A stretch of DNA of 61,639 nucleotides from positions 1-61,639 of the forward strand of contig URIC01000005.1 of assembly GCA_900547755.1 (NCBI GenBank). The letters are read 5' to 3'. This DNA comes from an uncultured Bacteroidales bacterium. GTDB taxonomy: Bacteria; Bacteroidota; Bacteroidia; Bacteroidales; Muribaculaceae. Made by a program: the position numbers and the translations under genes. Under the pieces are notes generated by a model. That model was not told where the DNA came from and did not search any database. It worked only from the letters and a program-made list of their open reading frames with translations. Positions 15,537 to 24,124 of this stretch are shown one piece after another (the stretch's first letter is position 1; the number at the start of each line of letters is the position of its first letter).

Positions 15537-17957
15537 ATGTATATGAAAAGAATACTCTGCGCATTGGCACTCGCCGGGCTGATAGCTCCGGTGGCAGGTG
15601 CCCGCACACTTAGTGCCGACGAGGCGAAAGCCAATGTGGCCGCTGCCTTGAGCGACGGCCTGAAGAAGGCTCCTGCCCTGAAGGGACAGCTGACATTGCA
15701 GCGGACCATCAGTCACAATGGTATGCCTGCCCTCTACATTTTCTCCGGAGCCGGTGACCGTGGCTTTGTAGTGGCTTCGGCCAGTTCCGAGACTCCGGCG
15801 GTCTTGGGTTATGCCGATACCGAGTTCGACCCTGCCTCCATCCCCCCGGCCATGCAGGCTATGCTTGACGGCTATTCCGCAGAGATAGCGCAGGTGGAGG
15901 GAGGACAGGTACGCAACGTCTACGCGCTGCCCGCACCGCAGAGGGATGCCATAGCCCCGCTGTGTAAGACCCAGTGGAATCAGAACGCTCCCTACAATGA
16001 CCTGACCCCGATGCTCAGCGGCCAGCACTGCATGACCGGATGTGTGGCCACAGCCATGGCTCAGGTGATGAAGACATTCGAGTGGCCTGCCGAACATGGC
16101 GAGGGATTCACGAGCTACACCTGGACCTTAGGAGGCGAGACACTGAGCTACAATCTTGCCAAATCCAATCTTGACTGGTCCTCTATGCTGGACAATTACC
16201 GGGGCGAGAGTACCGCCGCGCAGAAGGAGGCCGTGGCCACACTGATGCGCGACTGCGGCTATGCGACTTCCATGCAGTACTCGTTGACCTCCAGCGGCAC
16301 GACGGCCAACACAATCCCTACCGCTCTCTATTACAACTTCGGTTATGACAAGGGCGTACACACACTGCAGCGAGCCTTCTACACCCTCTCGGAGTGGGAG
16401 AATATCGTGTACACGGAACTCCAGAACGGACGTCCGGTAATCTTCACGGGCGTGAGCAGTTCCCAGGGCGGACACTGCTTCGTGTGCGACGGCTATAGCT
16501 CGGACCGCTACTACCACATCAATTGGGGCTGGGGCGGCATGAGCGACGGCTATTTCCTGCTCTCGGCCATGACTCCCCAGCAGCAGGGTATAGGCGGCTC
16601 CACCGGCGGATTCAACAACGCCGTGAACGCCTGTGTGGGCATAGGCAAGCCTGTGGAGGGTTCGGTGTTCTACACCTCTATCCTCGCTGACGGCAATCTC
16701 ACCACATCCCAGACCTCCTACAATACGTTGCAGAGCGTGGACTTCAACGCCGAGGCTTTCTATAATCCCACGATGCAGACGGAGAATGTATACTTAGGCG
16801 TGAAGCTCACAGACTCCGAGGGCAAGGTCTCCTATCTCCCCTCCGGGCGTATGGTGAAGCTGGATACCTATGAAATGGTAAACAAGTTCAACGTCTCCTC
16901 GAGCAGCTTCCCCGCCTCCGGCACTTATACCGTCACGGCAGCATGGAGAAACGCGGATACCGATGAATGGAAAGACGTAGATTTCACAATCGATGCCTCC
17001 GGAGTGCTTAAGCTGACGGTGGCTGACGGTACGCTCACATTCGAGTCTGTGCCTGTGGAGTATGACGTACACGTGGATAATGTGAAAATACTCACAAACC
17101 TGTACACGAATACCAACTTCCGTGTGAGCGGAGAGATAGTGAATTCGGGCGACAGCGAGTTCCTCGGCGAGGTCATGGCCGCCGTGATAGACGGCGACGA
17201 CCGATTAGTGGGCCAGACCGCACCTTTCAACGTGGACGTCGAGGGCGGACAGACCCAGAGCCTTGACTTTGTGACTAAATTCGCTTCCCCCGTTCCGGCA
17301 GCCGGCACTTATTATTTCTGCTTCGTGACGACCCAGGGCGAGATTATTTCCGAGCCTTTCGAGGTTACGATGAGCGCCCTTTCCGGTGCCACCTCCATAG
17401 CTCTGCAGAATCTGCGTTTCACCAGCGGTGACGGCGCTTCAACACCCACCGTCCCCTCCAACGATGTGTCTGTGGCCGGTTCCCTGTATTGCAGCAACGG
17501 ATACTTCAACAATACCCTCACCTCCTATATCTTCCCGCAGCGCGGCGGCAATACCCTGGCCACTATAGGTGCCGAGACCCTTTTTGTACACGAAGGGGAG
17601 TCGGCCGATTTCGCTATGAAGGGTTCATTCGGCAACGGCGTAGTGGGCGACACATACATGGTAGGATTCTTCAACGACCGTACACAGGTGCAGGGTGTAC
17701 TCTACTTCGTGCTTGGAGAAGAGTCTACAGGTATAGAGATGGTGGATACACCTGAGGGAGTGAGCCTGTATGCAGAGGGCGACGCGCTTATACTTTCCGG
17801 CGCCGAGGCTTCGCGGATTGATGTGTATGGCGTCGACGGCTCGCACGTCCTGTCTGTATTCGGCACTTCGGCCGGACTCGGCTCTTTGGCTCCCGGCACT
17901 TATGTGGCGGTGGCGCGTACGGCACAGGGCCCGGTCATGGCCAAGTTCGTGCGCTGA
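15537..17957 (+). CDS. secreted C10 family (streptopain-like) cysteine protease with sorting domain
   Basis: An 806-residue extracellular thiol protease. Parts in order: signal peptide (about 1-22), an inhibitory Spi-like propeptide (about 23-135, containing RGFVVASASS), the papain-like C10 catalytic domain (about 138-375) with the nucleophile in MTGCVATAMAQ (Cys169) and the catalytic His in GGHCFVCDGY (His313) followed by HINWGWGG, then about 340 residues of Ig-like modules, and a C-terminal type IX-like sorting domain ending in APGTYVAVARTAQG and MAKFVR. It lies 18 bp behind the lipoprotein gene. A start at 15543 is equally possible. Streptococcal SpeB and Prevotella interpain A are relatives. 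Confidence 0.92.
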   Translation: MYMKRILCALALAGLIAPVAGARTLSADEAKANVAAALSDGLKKAPALKGQLTLQRTISHNGMPALYIFSGAGDRGFVVASASSETPAVLGYADTEFDPASIPPAMQAMLDGYSAEIAQVEGGQVRNVYALPAPQRDAIAPLCKTQWNQNAPYNDLTPMLSGQHCMTGCVATAMAQVMKTFEWPAEHGEGFTSYTWTLGGETLSYNLAKSNLDWSSMLDNYRGESTAAQKEAVATLMRDCGYATSMQYSLTSSGTTANTIPTALYYNFGYDKGVHTLQRAFYTLSEWENIVYTELQNGRPVIFTGVSSSQGGHCFVCDGYSSDRYYHINWGWGGMSDGYFLLSAMTPQQQGIGGSTGGFNNAVNACVGIGKPVEGSVFYTSILADGNLTTSQTSYNTLQSVDFNAEAFYNPTMQTENVYLGVKLTDSEGKVSYLPSGRMVKLDTYEMVNKFNVSSSSFPASGTYTVTAAWRNADTDEWKDVDFTIDASGVLKLTVADGTLTFESVPVEYDVHVDNVKILTNLYTNTNFRVSGEIVNSGDSEFLGEVMAAVIDGDDRLVGQTAPFNVDVEGGQTQSLDFVTKFASPVPAAGTYYFCFVTTQGEIISEPFEVTMSALSGATSIALQNLRFTSGDGASTPTVPSNDVSVAGSLYCSNGYFNNTLTSYIFPQRGGNTLATIGAETLFVHEGESADFAMKGSFGNGVVGDTYMVGFFNDRTQVQGVLYFVLGEESTGIEMVDTPEGVSLYAEGDALILSGAEASRIDVYGVDGSHVLSVFGTSAGLGSLAPGTYVAVARTAQGPVMAKFVR

Positions 17958-17994
17958 GGATTATTCCGCAGGACATCAATTTATAGTCATATAA

Positions 17995-18032
17995 AAACGA
18001 TACAGCCGCCCTGAGGAGCGGCTGTATCGTTT
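17995..18032. terminator. bidirectional terminator between the C10 protease and cysteine desulfidase genes
   Basis: AAACGATACAGCCGC (17995-18009) and GCGGCTGTATCGTTT (18018-18032) form a perfect 15-bp stem with an 8-base loop. T-rich tracts follow on both strands. Confidence 0.85.
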
Positions 18033-18050
18033 ATATTTTTAGACGACCTC

Positions 18051-19343
18051 TTACTTGTGGGTCATTATGTTCAGGATAAGGCGGTCTGTCTCTTTCATGG
18101 CATCGCGTCCTATGCTTGTCAGGTTGCGGATCGTGGTGTCCACGTCATCGCAGACGATGCCCTCGCTGCTGGTTACGCAACGTCCCTGCATGGCCAACAG
18201 GGCCGTCATCATCGCGGTGCTTACGCCGCTGGAAATCTTCAGCGCGCAGGAGGGTTTGGCTCCGTCGCAGACCATACCGGTGAGGTTGGCGACCATATTC
18301 TTGATGGCGGCCTGTACCTGTTCGAATCCACCTCCCATAAGGTAGACTATGCCGCTGGAGGAACCGGTGGATGCGACCACACAGCCGCAGAGCGCGGAGA
18401 GACGGCCGAGGCTCTGCTTGATATAGATAGAGGTGAGGTGTGATAGGGTAAGGGCGCGTATCAGCTGTTCCTCGGTGGCGCCGCAGTCTTCGGCGAAGCT
18501 GACTACCGGCATTGTGGCGGTGATGCCCTGATTGCCGGACCCGGAGTTGGACATTACGGGGATGGCTGCGCCGGCCATACGGGCGTCGCAGGCGGCCGAG
18601 GTGTATATGAGCATGTGTTCCAGCGGTGTGTCGCCGAAGTATTTTGCGCCATGCTGTTTGATGGTGTAGCCCAAGGAGTGTCCGTAGCCCTCTGTCATTG
18701 CCAGCATGGCTGCTTTCTTGTTCAGGTCGCGGGCCTGGAGTATGAAGTCAATCTCCTCGACAGGGGTCTCTGTGGCGAATTCCCAGACAGTGCGCATATC
18801 CAGTCTGGGGTCGGACTCTATGCTGCCGGAAGTGGCGGAGGGGGAGTCGCCGCTCAGTTCGTCAAGCAGAGTCTCCCGGGAAGTCGCCAGGCGGGCGAAG
18901 TGGGTATGATTGCCGGAAATGACGGCATTGGCCTGGGAGGACTCGGCGCTGACCAGGACATCTATGTGTAGTATCGAGGGGGCGTTTTCGTCCAGGTAAA
19001 TCTCGATACGACCTTCGTCAATGAACTTCTTGCCTTCGGCCACGGCGTCGGGATTGACATCCTTCAGCACCTCGAGGCCATATTCGCTTTTGCCGATAAT
19101 AGCACCCAAGGCGATGGCTATGGGCAGTCCTATCATTCCGGTGCCGGGGATGCCGACGCCCATAGCGTTTTTGAGCATATTGGCGCTGAGACCCACTTTG
19201 ATTTTCTGAGGTCTTGTGCCGAGCAACTCAGTGGCTTTGGCTACCGCCAAGGCTATGGCTACCGGCTCCGTACAGCCCATGGCGGGCACTACTTCGCGGT
19301 GTATTAGAGCGATAATGTCTTCGCGTTGTTGTTTGGGTAACAT
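18051..19343 (-). CDS. cyuA: L-cysteine desulfidase / serine dehydratase-like iron-sulfur enzyme (CyuA/UPF0597 family)
   Basis: A 430-residue cytosolic lyase predicted to convert L-cysteine to pyruvate, ammonia and sulfide with a 4Fe-4S cluster. The family opening is clear: PAMGCTEPVAIALA with Cys24. Further candidate cluster ligands lie in EDCGATEE, ALCGCVVAS and VCDGAKPSC, and the glycine-rich MSNSGSGNQGI loop is typical. Length matches the E. coli YhaM/CyuA family. It is the last gene of a minus-strand operon after an AI-2E-like transporter and thymidine kinase (46-bp gap), which gives no functional hint. A role in serine deamination is the main alternative. Confidence 0.88.
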   Translation of the reverse strand: MLPKQQREDIIALIHREVVPAMGCTEPVAIALAVAKATELLGTRPQKIKVGLSANMLKNAMGVGIPGTGMIGLPIAIALGAIIGKSEYGLEVLKDVNPDAVAEGKKFIDEGRIEIYLDENAPSILHIDVLVSAESSQANAVISGNHTHFARLATSRETLLDELSGDSPSATSGSIESDPRLDMRTVWEFATETPVEEIDFILQARDLNKKAAMLAMTEGYGHSLGYTIKQHGAKYFGDTPLEHMLIYTSAACDARMAGAAIPVMSNSGSGNQGITATMPVVSFAEDCGATEEQLIRALTLSHLTSIYIKQSLGRLSALCGCVVASTGSSSGIVYLMGGGFEQVQAAIKNMVANLTGMVCDGAKPSCALKISSGVSTAMMTALLAMQGRCVTSSEGIVCDDVDTTIRNLTSIGRDAMKETDRLILNIMTHK

Positions 19344-19389
19344 TTATTGAACTGGTATTAGGTTGATGTTTCGTCTGTTTTCGTCTGTT

Positions 19390-20025
19390 TCAGACTTCGC
19401 CTGTCTCGAAGGGGAGCATATTGCGGCGAGCCTTCTCTATTTTCTTATTGGTCCAGCACTTGCGGCACACGGCCATATACCGGTCATTGCCGCCGATTTC
19501 GACCTGTTGTCCCTGAGTGACTATATTTCCATGCTGGTCTATGCGGGCGTTGACTATGGTCTTGCGCCCACAGGAACAGGTACTCTTTATTTCCTCGATG
19601 CTGTCGGCTATCTCGAAGAGACGGCGCGAGCCCTCGAAGAGATGTGTCATGAAGTCGGTACGCAGGCCGTAGCATACCACATTGCATCCATAGTCGTCCA
19701 CTACGCGGGCCAGCTGGTCCACCTGTCCGGCTGTGAGGAACTGGGCCTCGTCTATAAGCAGCCAGGATGGGATGGATAGTGTCTCCTCGAAGATTTTACG
19801 GATTTGCTGATACATATCGGTGTCGGCATATATCCATCGGCAGTCCCGCTCTATGCCTATGCGTGAGCGTATCACATTGCGCTGTTCGCGCGTGTCGACA
19901 ATCGGCTTGAAGCACAGATACTCCATGCCTCGCTCTTCGAAATTATATGCCTGGGTCAGGAGCATGGCCGTCTTAGCTGAACCCATGGTGCCATAACGGA
20001 AATATAGTTTGCCTATTCGGTTCAT
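19390..20025 (-). CDS. tdk: thymidine kinase (type II)
   Basis: A 211-residue salvage enzyme that phosphorylates thymidine with ATP. The P-loop is GTMGSAKT (residues 12-19), a minor variant of the usual GxMxSGKT. DEAQF supplies the catalytic and magnesium-binding acidic residues. The zinc-binding pairs CSCG and CRKC are present, as is the substrate-binding lasso region. It lies 20 bp after the AI-2E-family gene and 46 bp before cyuA. Confidence 0.95.
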   Translation of the reverse strand: MNRIGKLYFRYGTMGSAKTAMLLTQAYNFEERGMEYLCFKPIVDTREQRNVIRSRIGIERDCRWIYADTDMYQQIRKIFEETLSIPSWLLIDEAQFLTAGQVDQLARVVDDYGCNVVCYGLRTDFMTHLFEGSRRLFEIADSIEEIKSTCSCGRKTIVNARIDQHGNIVTQGQQVEIGGNDRYMAVCRKCWTNKKIEKARRNMLPFETGEV

Positions 20026-20045
20026 TCGATGATACTTGTCTGTTG

Positions 20046-21206
20046 TTACTCCACATCCTCAAAGGGTGTGTCCAGCGGGCCTATGGCGTCGTCGGAGGGT
20101 GGTTGCTCCCGGTCTTTCCGGCGCATATAAGGCTGCACCACATACCGGTCATAGTAGGAGAGGACCAGAGTGGTGAGCGGTAGCGCTATGATAAGGCCCA
20201 TGAACCCGAGAAGGCAACCCCATACCGAGAGCGACAAGAGGATGATAGCCGGGTTGAGGCCCATGGCTTTGCCCATGATTTTCGGGGTCAGATAGAGGTC
20301 CTGGATGCACTGCACCACTACATATACGGCCATGCTCTCCCAGAAGATTATCCAGAAGGAGTGGTCGCCGTCTACCGATGCCACCAGACACAGCACGGCG
20401 GTGATAGGGATGGAGATGAGCTGCAGGTAGGGCACCATGTTGAGCAATCCTATGAAGAGCCCGAGCAGAACTCCCATCGGGAGGCCTATTATGTAAAAAC
20501 CTATGGCGAAGAGTATTCCCACCAGCGAGGCTACGAGGACCTGACCTCGGAAATAGCAGTTCATGGCGTTCTTCACGTCGCGCATCACTCCGAGTACCTT
20601 GGCGCGGTGGGTGTGTGGTATGAGCTGGCGGAAAGAGAGCATGAGTTTCTCGTAATCAAGCATTATGAAGATTACATAGAGAAATACTATGAGCCAGCTC
20701 AGCAGGCCGAAAATAAAACTGATGCCGCTGCTGAGGAAAGACCACGAGGAAGATACCACCTTTTTTATGGCGTCTTGCCATTGAGGGTTGCTCAGGATGT
20801 CAGAGAGGTTCTGAATCTGCAGTTTCTCGCGCAGGAAAGTATGCACGGTGTCTGGCAGGTAGGGTACGTTTATATTTTTGACAGCGTATTGCTTTAGCAG
20901 GACCGACATCTCTTCTGTCTCCGAAATTATGTAGGGAATCAGGAATGCGAGAGCCAGGGAGACGGTCAGTGTCACCTCCAGCAGAGTCATAAGCACAGGC
21001 AGGAAACGTCCCTTTGCGCGCACAAGCCGCATATTCCATTTCACTAATGGCTCAAGGGTGTAGGAGATAAGGCAGGCCACTAAAAAGGGCAATATCACCC
21101 CTTTAAGAATGTCCAGCAGATAGAGTGTGCCGATGATGGCGCATACCGAGAAGAATATGCGCACCACGCGGTCGAAAGTGTACGGATGTCTGGTGTCCTT
21201 TGCCAT
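20046..21206 (-). CDS. AI-2E transporter family (PerM-like) inner-membrane protein
   Basis: The start at 21206 is chosen because the longer frame begins inside the promoter. The protein has 386 residues and about seven or eight membrane segments, including a pair near the N-terminus, a central soluble part (about 80-150), and the family's glycine-rich C-terminal block (LYLTPKIMGKAMGLNPAIILL then GLIIALPLTT). Members export small molecules or ions; AI-2 export is only one reported activity, so the substrate here is unknown. It ends with an acidic tail and is the first gene of the tdk-cyuA operon. Confidence 0.88.
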   Translation of the reverse strand: MAKDTRHPYTFDRVVRIFFSVCAIIGTLYLLDILKGVILPFLVACLISYTLEPLVKWNMRLVRAKGRFLPVLMTLLEVTLTVSLALAFLIPYIISETEEMSVLLKQYAVKNINVPYLPDTVHTFLREKLQIQNLSDILSNPQWQDAIKKVVSSSWSFLSSGISFIFGLLSWLIVFLYVIFIMLDYEKLMLSFRQLIPHTHRAKVLGVMRDVKNAMNCYFRGQVLVASLVGILFAIGFYIIGLPMGVLLGLFIGLLNMVPYLQLISIPITAVLCLVASVDGDHSFWIIFWESMAVYVVVQCIQDLYLTPKIMGKAMGLNPAIILLSLSVWGCLLGFMGLIIALPLTTLVLSYYDRYVVQPYMRRKDREQPPSDDAIGPLDTPFEDVE

Positions 21207-21239
21207 ATTTGTGTGGTCGGCTCCGCCGATTGTGGACTT

Positions 21240-21271
21240 CAAAATTACTCATTTAATGTGTAATGTGCAAA
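21240..21271 (-). promoter_or_regulatory. promoter of the AI-2E-tdk-cyuA operon
   Basis: On the minus strand TTTG (21271-21268), 20 bp, TAATTTTG (21247-21240), about 33 bases before the ATG at 21206. Full consensus match. Confidence 0.7.
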
Positions 21272-21447
21272 CTGGGAGACCGAAAAAGTTCAAGAAAAAA
21301 ATTTGTGTCCGAAGTGTGCGGATACACAGGCGACTATGACGGCGTTCAGCCTCTTGGTTTTATACCCGCTCGCTCTGTAACGGCACAAATTTTGAAGTCC
21401 GGGCCTGAAAAATGTGTCACCGCCGTACGAGTTTTAAAAAAATTATC

Positions 21448-21455
21448 TAACTTTG
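21448..21455 (+). promoter_or_regulatory. -7 element just before dacB
   Basis: TAACTTTG ends 7 bases before the dacB ATG, so a transcript from it would have a leader of only a few bases. No -33 TTTG is seen at 19-20 bp. Confidence 0.4.
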
Positions 21456-21462
21456 TGAAGAA

Positions 21463-22683
21463 ATGAAAAGTATAAGAAAAATATCCATATTGTGGGCGTT
21501 GCTACTGTGTACGCTCCCTGTTTTAGCGCAGGAGAGTCCTGCCTCGGCCTTTGCCGGTTCCGATGCCGTTGACAAGGACAAATGCGCAGTCTTGATCATA
21601 GACCTGAAGACAAAGAAGGTAATTGACAGTCACAATGCAGACACCCCTCTGGTTCCGGCTTCGGTGAATAAGGTGGTGACCATAGCCTCTCTGCTTAAGG
21701 AAAGCGGCAAGGATTATCGCTATCGTACCGATGTTTATCTTGGAGGCAAAGTCAAAGACGGGACGTTGCAGGGCAACTTGATTGTGAAAGGAGGCGGCGA
21801 CCCTTCGCTGGGCACCTCTCAGGGTCCTGAGGGCAGCGACTTCATAGCCTCTGTCGTATCTGCGCTTAAGAAACGCGAAGTGGTTGGTATCCAGGGCGAT
21901 ATAATAGTGGACGGGTCAGTGTTCCCCGGTCCTGCCACACCCCCTACATGGGCGGCAGGCGACCTTTCGCAGGCGTATGGCGCCGGCTGTTACGGCCTTA
22001 ACTGGCAGCGCAATTCGTCCGGAGACAGGGCTGTGGCCGACCCTATTGGCAGATTCAGAGGCCAGCTCCTCTCCGCTCTCGGCAAGGCCGGTATTTCCGT
22101 AAAGGGAGATTCAGTGGAGAGCCGGCGCCAGGGGAAGCCGATTGTCAGCTTTTACTCCAAACCCGTCGAGGACATAATGCGTTATTGCATGAAGCAGAGC
22201 GACAATCTTTATGCCGAGGCATTTTTACGCACATACGGCCTCTTGAAGGAGGATGAGGGAACTACAGATGCCGGCGCTAAGGCTGAGTTGAAATATTGGA
22301 GCCATAAAGGTTCGCCGGTAAAAAACGTTGAAATAAAGGATGGCTCCGGCCTCTCCCGTTCCAATCGCATCACTGCCAGATTCCTCGGCGATGTGCTGGT
22401 TAGAATGGCCAAAGACCCCTATTTCGTTTCTTTCTTCCCGATGTGCGGCGTGGAGGGAACGGTCAGGAATTTTCTCAAAGGCACCTCGCTGGAGGACTAT
22501 ATGGCTCTGAAAACCGGCTCGATGAGGGGTATTCAGTGTTATGCCGGATATAAGGTTGACGAGAATTATGCGCCCACCCATGCGGTAGTGGTGCTGATAA
22601 ACAGTTTCCCGAAAGACCGGCAATGTGCCCGGGAGGCGGTTAAAACTATGCTTATTAACACTTTCATAAATAATATGCTATGA
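21463..22683 (+). CDS. dacB: D-alanyl-D-alanine carboxypeptidase/endopeptidase (PBP4, peptidase S13)
   Basis: A 406-residue periplasmic penicillin-binding protein that trims or cleaves peptidoglycan peptides. A signal peptide covers about residues 1-22. All three active-site motifs are present: SVNK (Ser67-Lys70), SDN (246-248) and KTG (350-352). It is shorter than E. coli PBP4 (477 residues) because the insert between the first two motifs is reduced, as is usual in Bacteroidetes. The stop overlaps the next start by 4 bp (ATGA), so it begins a coupled operon. Confidence 0.93.
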   Translation: MKSIRKISILWALLLCTLPVLAQESPASAFAGSDAVDKDKCAVLIIDLKTKKVIDSHNADTPLVPASVNKVVTIASLLKESGKDYRYRTDVYLGGKVKDGTLQGNLIVKGGGDPSLGTSQGPEGSDFIASVVSALKKREVVGIQGDIIVDGSVFPGPATPPTWAAGDLSQAYGAGCYGLNWQRNSSGDRAVADPIGRFRGQLLSALGKAGISVKGDSVESRRQGKPIVSFYSKPVEDIMRYCMKQSDNLYAEAFLRTYGLLKEDEGTTDAGAKAELKYWSHKGSPVKNVEIKDGSGLSRSNRITARFLGDVLVRMAKDPYFVSFFPMCGVEGTVRNFLKGTSLEDYMALKTGSMRGIQCYAGYKVDENYAPTHAVVVLINSFPKDRQCAREAVKTMLINTFINNML

Positions 22684-23381
22684 AACAACATCTTGTGGAA
22701 TTATTGAACACCCTTTATGAGGCCGAGGCACTGGTGGAGTCAACTCTCAGACGCAGACAGGCGGAGCCGGACCGTATGCTTCGTCTGGCACTGGAGAAAT
22801 GCCTTTCCGTGGGACATATCGCTTCGGAGATAGGACTGCCTGAAGAGGCTGCGGATACAGATATATGTGACGTTACGGATAACTTATATGTGTCTGCTCC
22901 GGAGCCGGAGCCTGAGATTGCCGAGGAAAAGGCAGTGGAGGTGTTTACCGAGGAGATACTTCCGAAGATAGATAAAAAGGAAGATATACTTGACGCTTCT
23001 GTCTTTGACGAGACTCCGGAGTCTGTGGAAAAAGGATATGCGGAGGAACCTGAGGGTACTCCAGTGTCCCCTTCGCCTGACAGCGACGGAGCCGTATATG
23101 TCTCCAAGGCAGAGGTCAAGCCTGTAGCCAAGGATGGACCGGTGTCGCATAACCCTGTTCGCGAGCCTATTATCAGGTGTTTCTCCATCAACGATAAGTT
23201 TCGTTTCCGCCGCGAACTGTTCGGAGGCAGCGACTGCGCTTTTCACGACTTGCTCAGCCTGCTTGAGACTATGGAGTCGCTGTCCGAGGCAAAGGCCTAT
23301 ATATCCGGCGAGATGGACTGGGACCCCGAGAGCCCGGATGTCAAGGCATTTTTCAACAACATAGAACGATATTACAGATGA
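22680..23381 (+). CDS. conserved Bacteroidales protein of unknown function
   Basis: A 233-residue soluble protein. It has a short helical N-terminus (1-60), a long acidic, Pro/Glu-rich linker (about 65-160), and a compact C-terminal domain (about 165-233) with RCFSINDKFRFRRELFGGS and FNNIERYY. That C-terminal motif recurs in Bacteroidales proteins of unknown role. It overlaps dacB and rsmI by 4 bp at each end, so all three are translationally coupled. No signal peptide or catalytic motif was seen. Confidence 0.8.
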   Translation: MKQHLVELLNTLYEAEALVESTLRRRQAEPDRMLRLALEKCLSVGHIASEIGLPEEAADTDICDVTDNLYVSAPEPEPEIAEEKAVEVFTEEILPKIDKKEDILDASVFDETPESVEKGYAEEPEGTPVSPSPDSDGAVYVSKAEVKPVAKDGPVSHNPVREPIIRCFSINDKFRFRRELFGGSDCAFHDLLSLLETMESLSEAKAYISGEMDWDPESPDVKAFFNNIERYYR

Positions 23382-24103
23382 GCGGAAAACTCTACATTGT
23401 GCCTACTCCGGTGGGAAATATGGAGGACATGACCGTCAGAGCTGTCAATGTACTCCGTGAGGCGGATTTGGTTCTGGCCGAAGATACGCGCACCAGCAGT
23501 GTGCTGATGAAGCATTTCGACATCCATACCCCGATGCTCAGCCACCACAAATACAATGAGCATACGGCCACAGCCTCGGTGATAGAACGCCTTGAGGGGG
23601 GACAGAACATAGCCCTTATTTCAGATGCCGGCACCCCCGGTATTTCCGACCCCGGATTCATGCTCTCGCGCGAATGTAGGCGCCATGACATAACCGTGGA
23701 GTGTCTGCCCGGAGCCACTGCTTTTGTTCCGGCTCTTGTGTCCTCCGGTCTGCCCTGCGACCGCTTCGTATTCGAGGGATTCTTGCCTCCCAAGAAGGGA
23801 AGGGCCACACGTCTGGCTATACTCAGCGCCGACCCCCGCACGTGCATTATATATGAGAGTCCCAAGCGCTTGCCGCGTACTCTGCGGCAGCTATGCGATG
23901 CTTTCGGACCCGACCGCGACGCCGCCGTATGCCGGGAGATCTCCAAGTTGCACGAGACCATACACAGGGGGACACTCGGCGAACTTTTTGAATATTTCGA
24001 CATGAACAATCCCAAAGGTGAAATCGTTATTGTTATTGCAGGCAGCAAGGAGGTGCGCAAAGGGTGTGACTCCGATGCCTGTAAAGAAGACAATAATGAT
24101 TAA
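23378..24103 (+). CDS. rsmI: 16S rRNA (cytidine1402-2'-O)-methyltransferase
   Basis: A 241-residue SAM-dependent enzyme that methylates the ribose of C1402 in the decoding centre. The tetrapyrrole-methylase fold is recognisable from LYIVPTPVGNMEDMT, EDTRTS, ALISDAGTPGISDPG and PGATAFVPALVSSGLP. The C-terminal extension of about 40 residues seen in E. coli RsmI is reduced. It is the third gene of the dacB operon by 4-bp overlap. Confidence 0.95.
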   Translation: MSGKLYIVPTPVGNMEDMTVRAVNVLREADLVLAEDTRTSSVLMKHFDIHTPMLSHHKYNEHTATASVIERLEGGQNIALISDAGTPGISDPGFMLSRECRRHDITVECLPGATAFVPALVSSGLPCDRFVFEGFLPPKKGRATRLAILSADPRTCIIYESPKRLPRTLRQLCDAFGPDRDAAVCREISKLHETIHRGTLGELFEYFDMNNPKGEIVIVIAGSKEVRKGCDSDACKEDNND

Positions 24104-24124
24104 TACACATAAAATATCTCTATT

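Noticed and set aside
14994..16097. Long minus-strand open frame of 367 codons
   Set aside because: It is antisense to the lipoprotein and C10 protease genes, which have clear motifs. Long antisense frames are common in this GC-rich codon usage.
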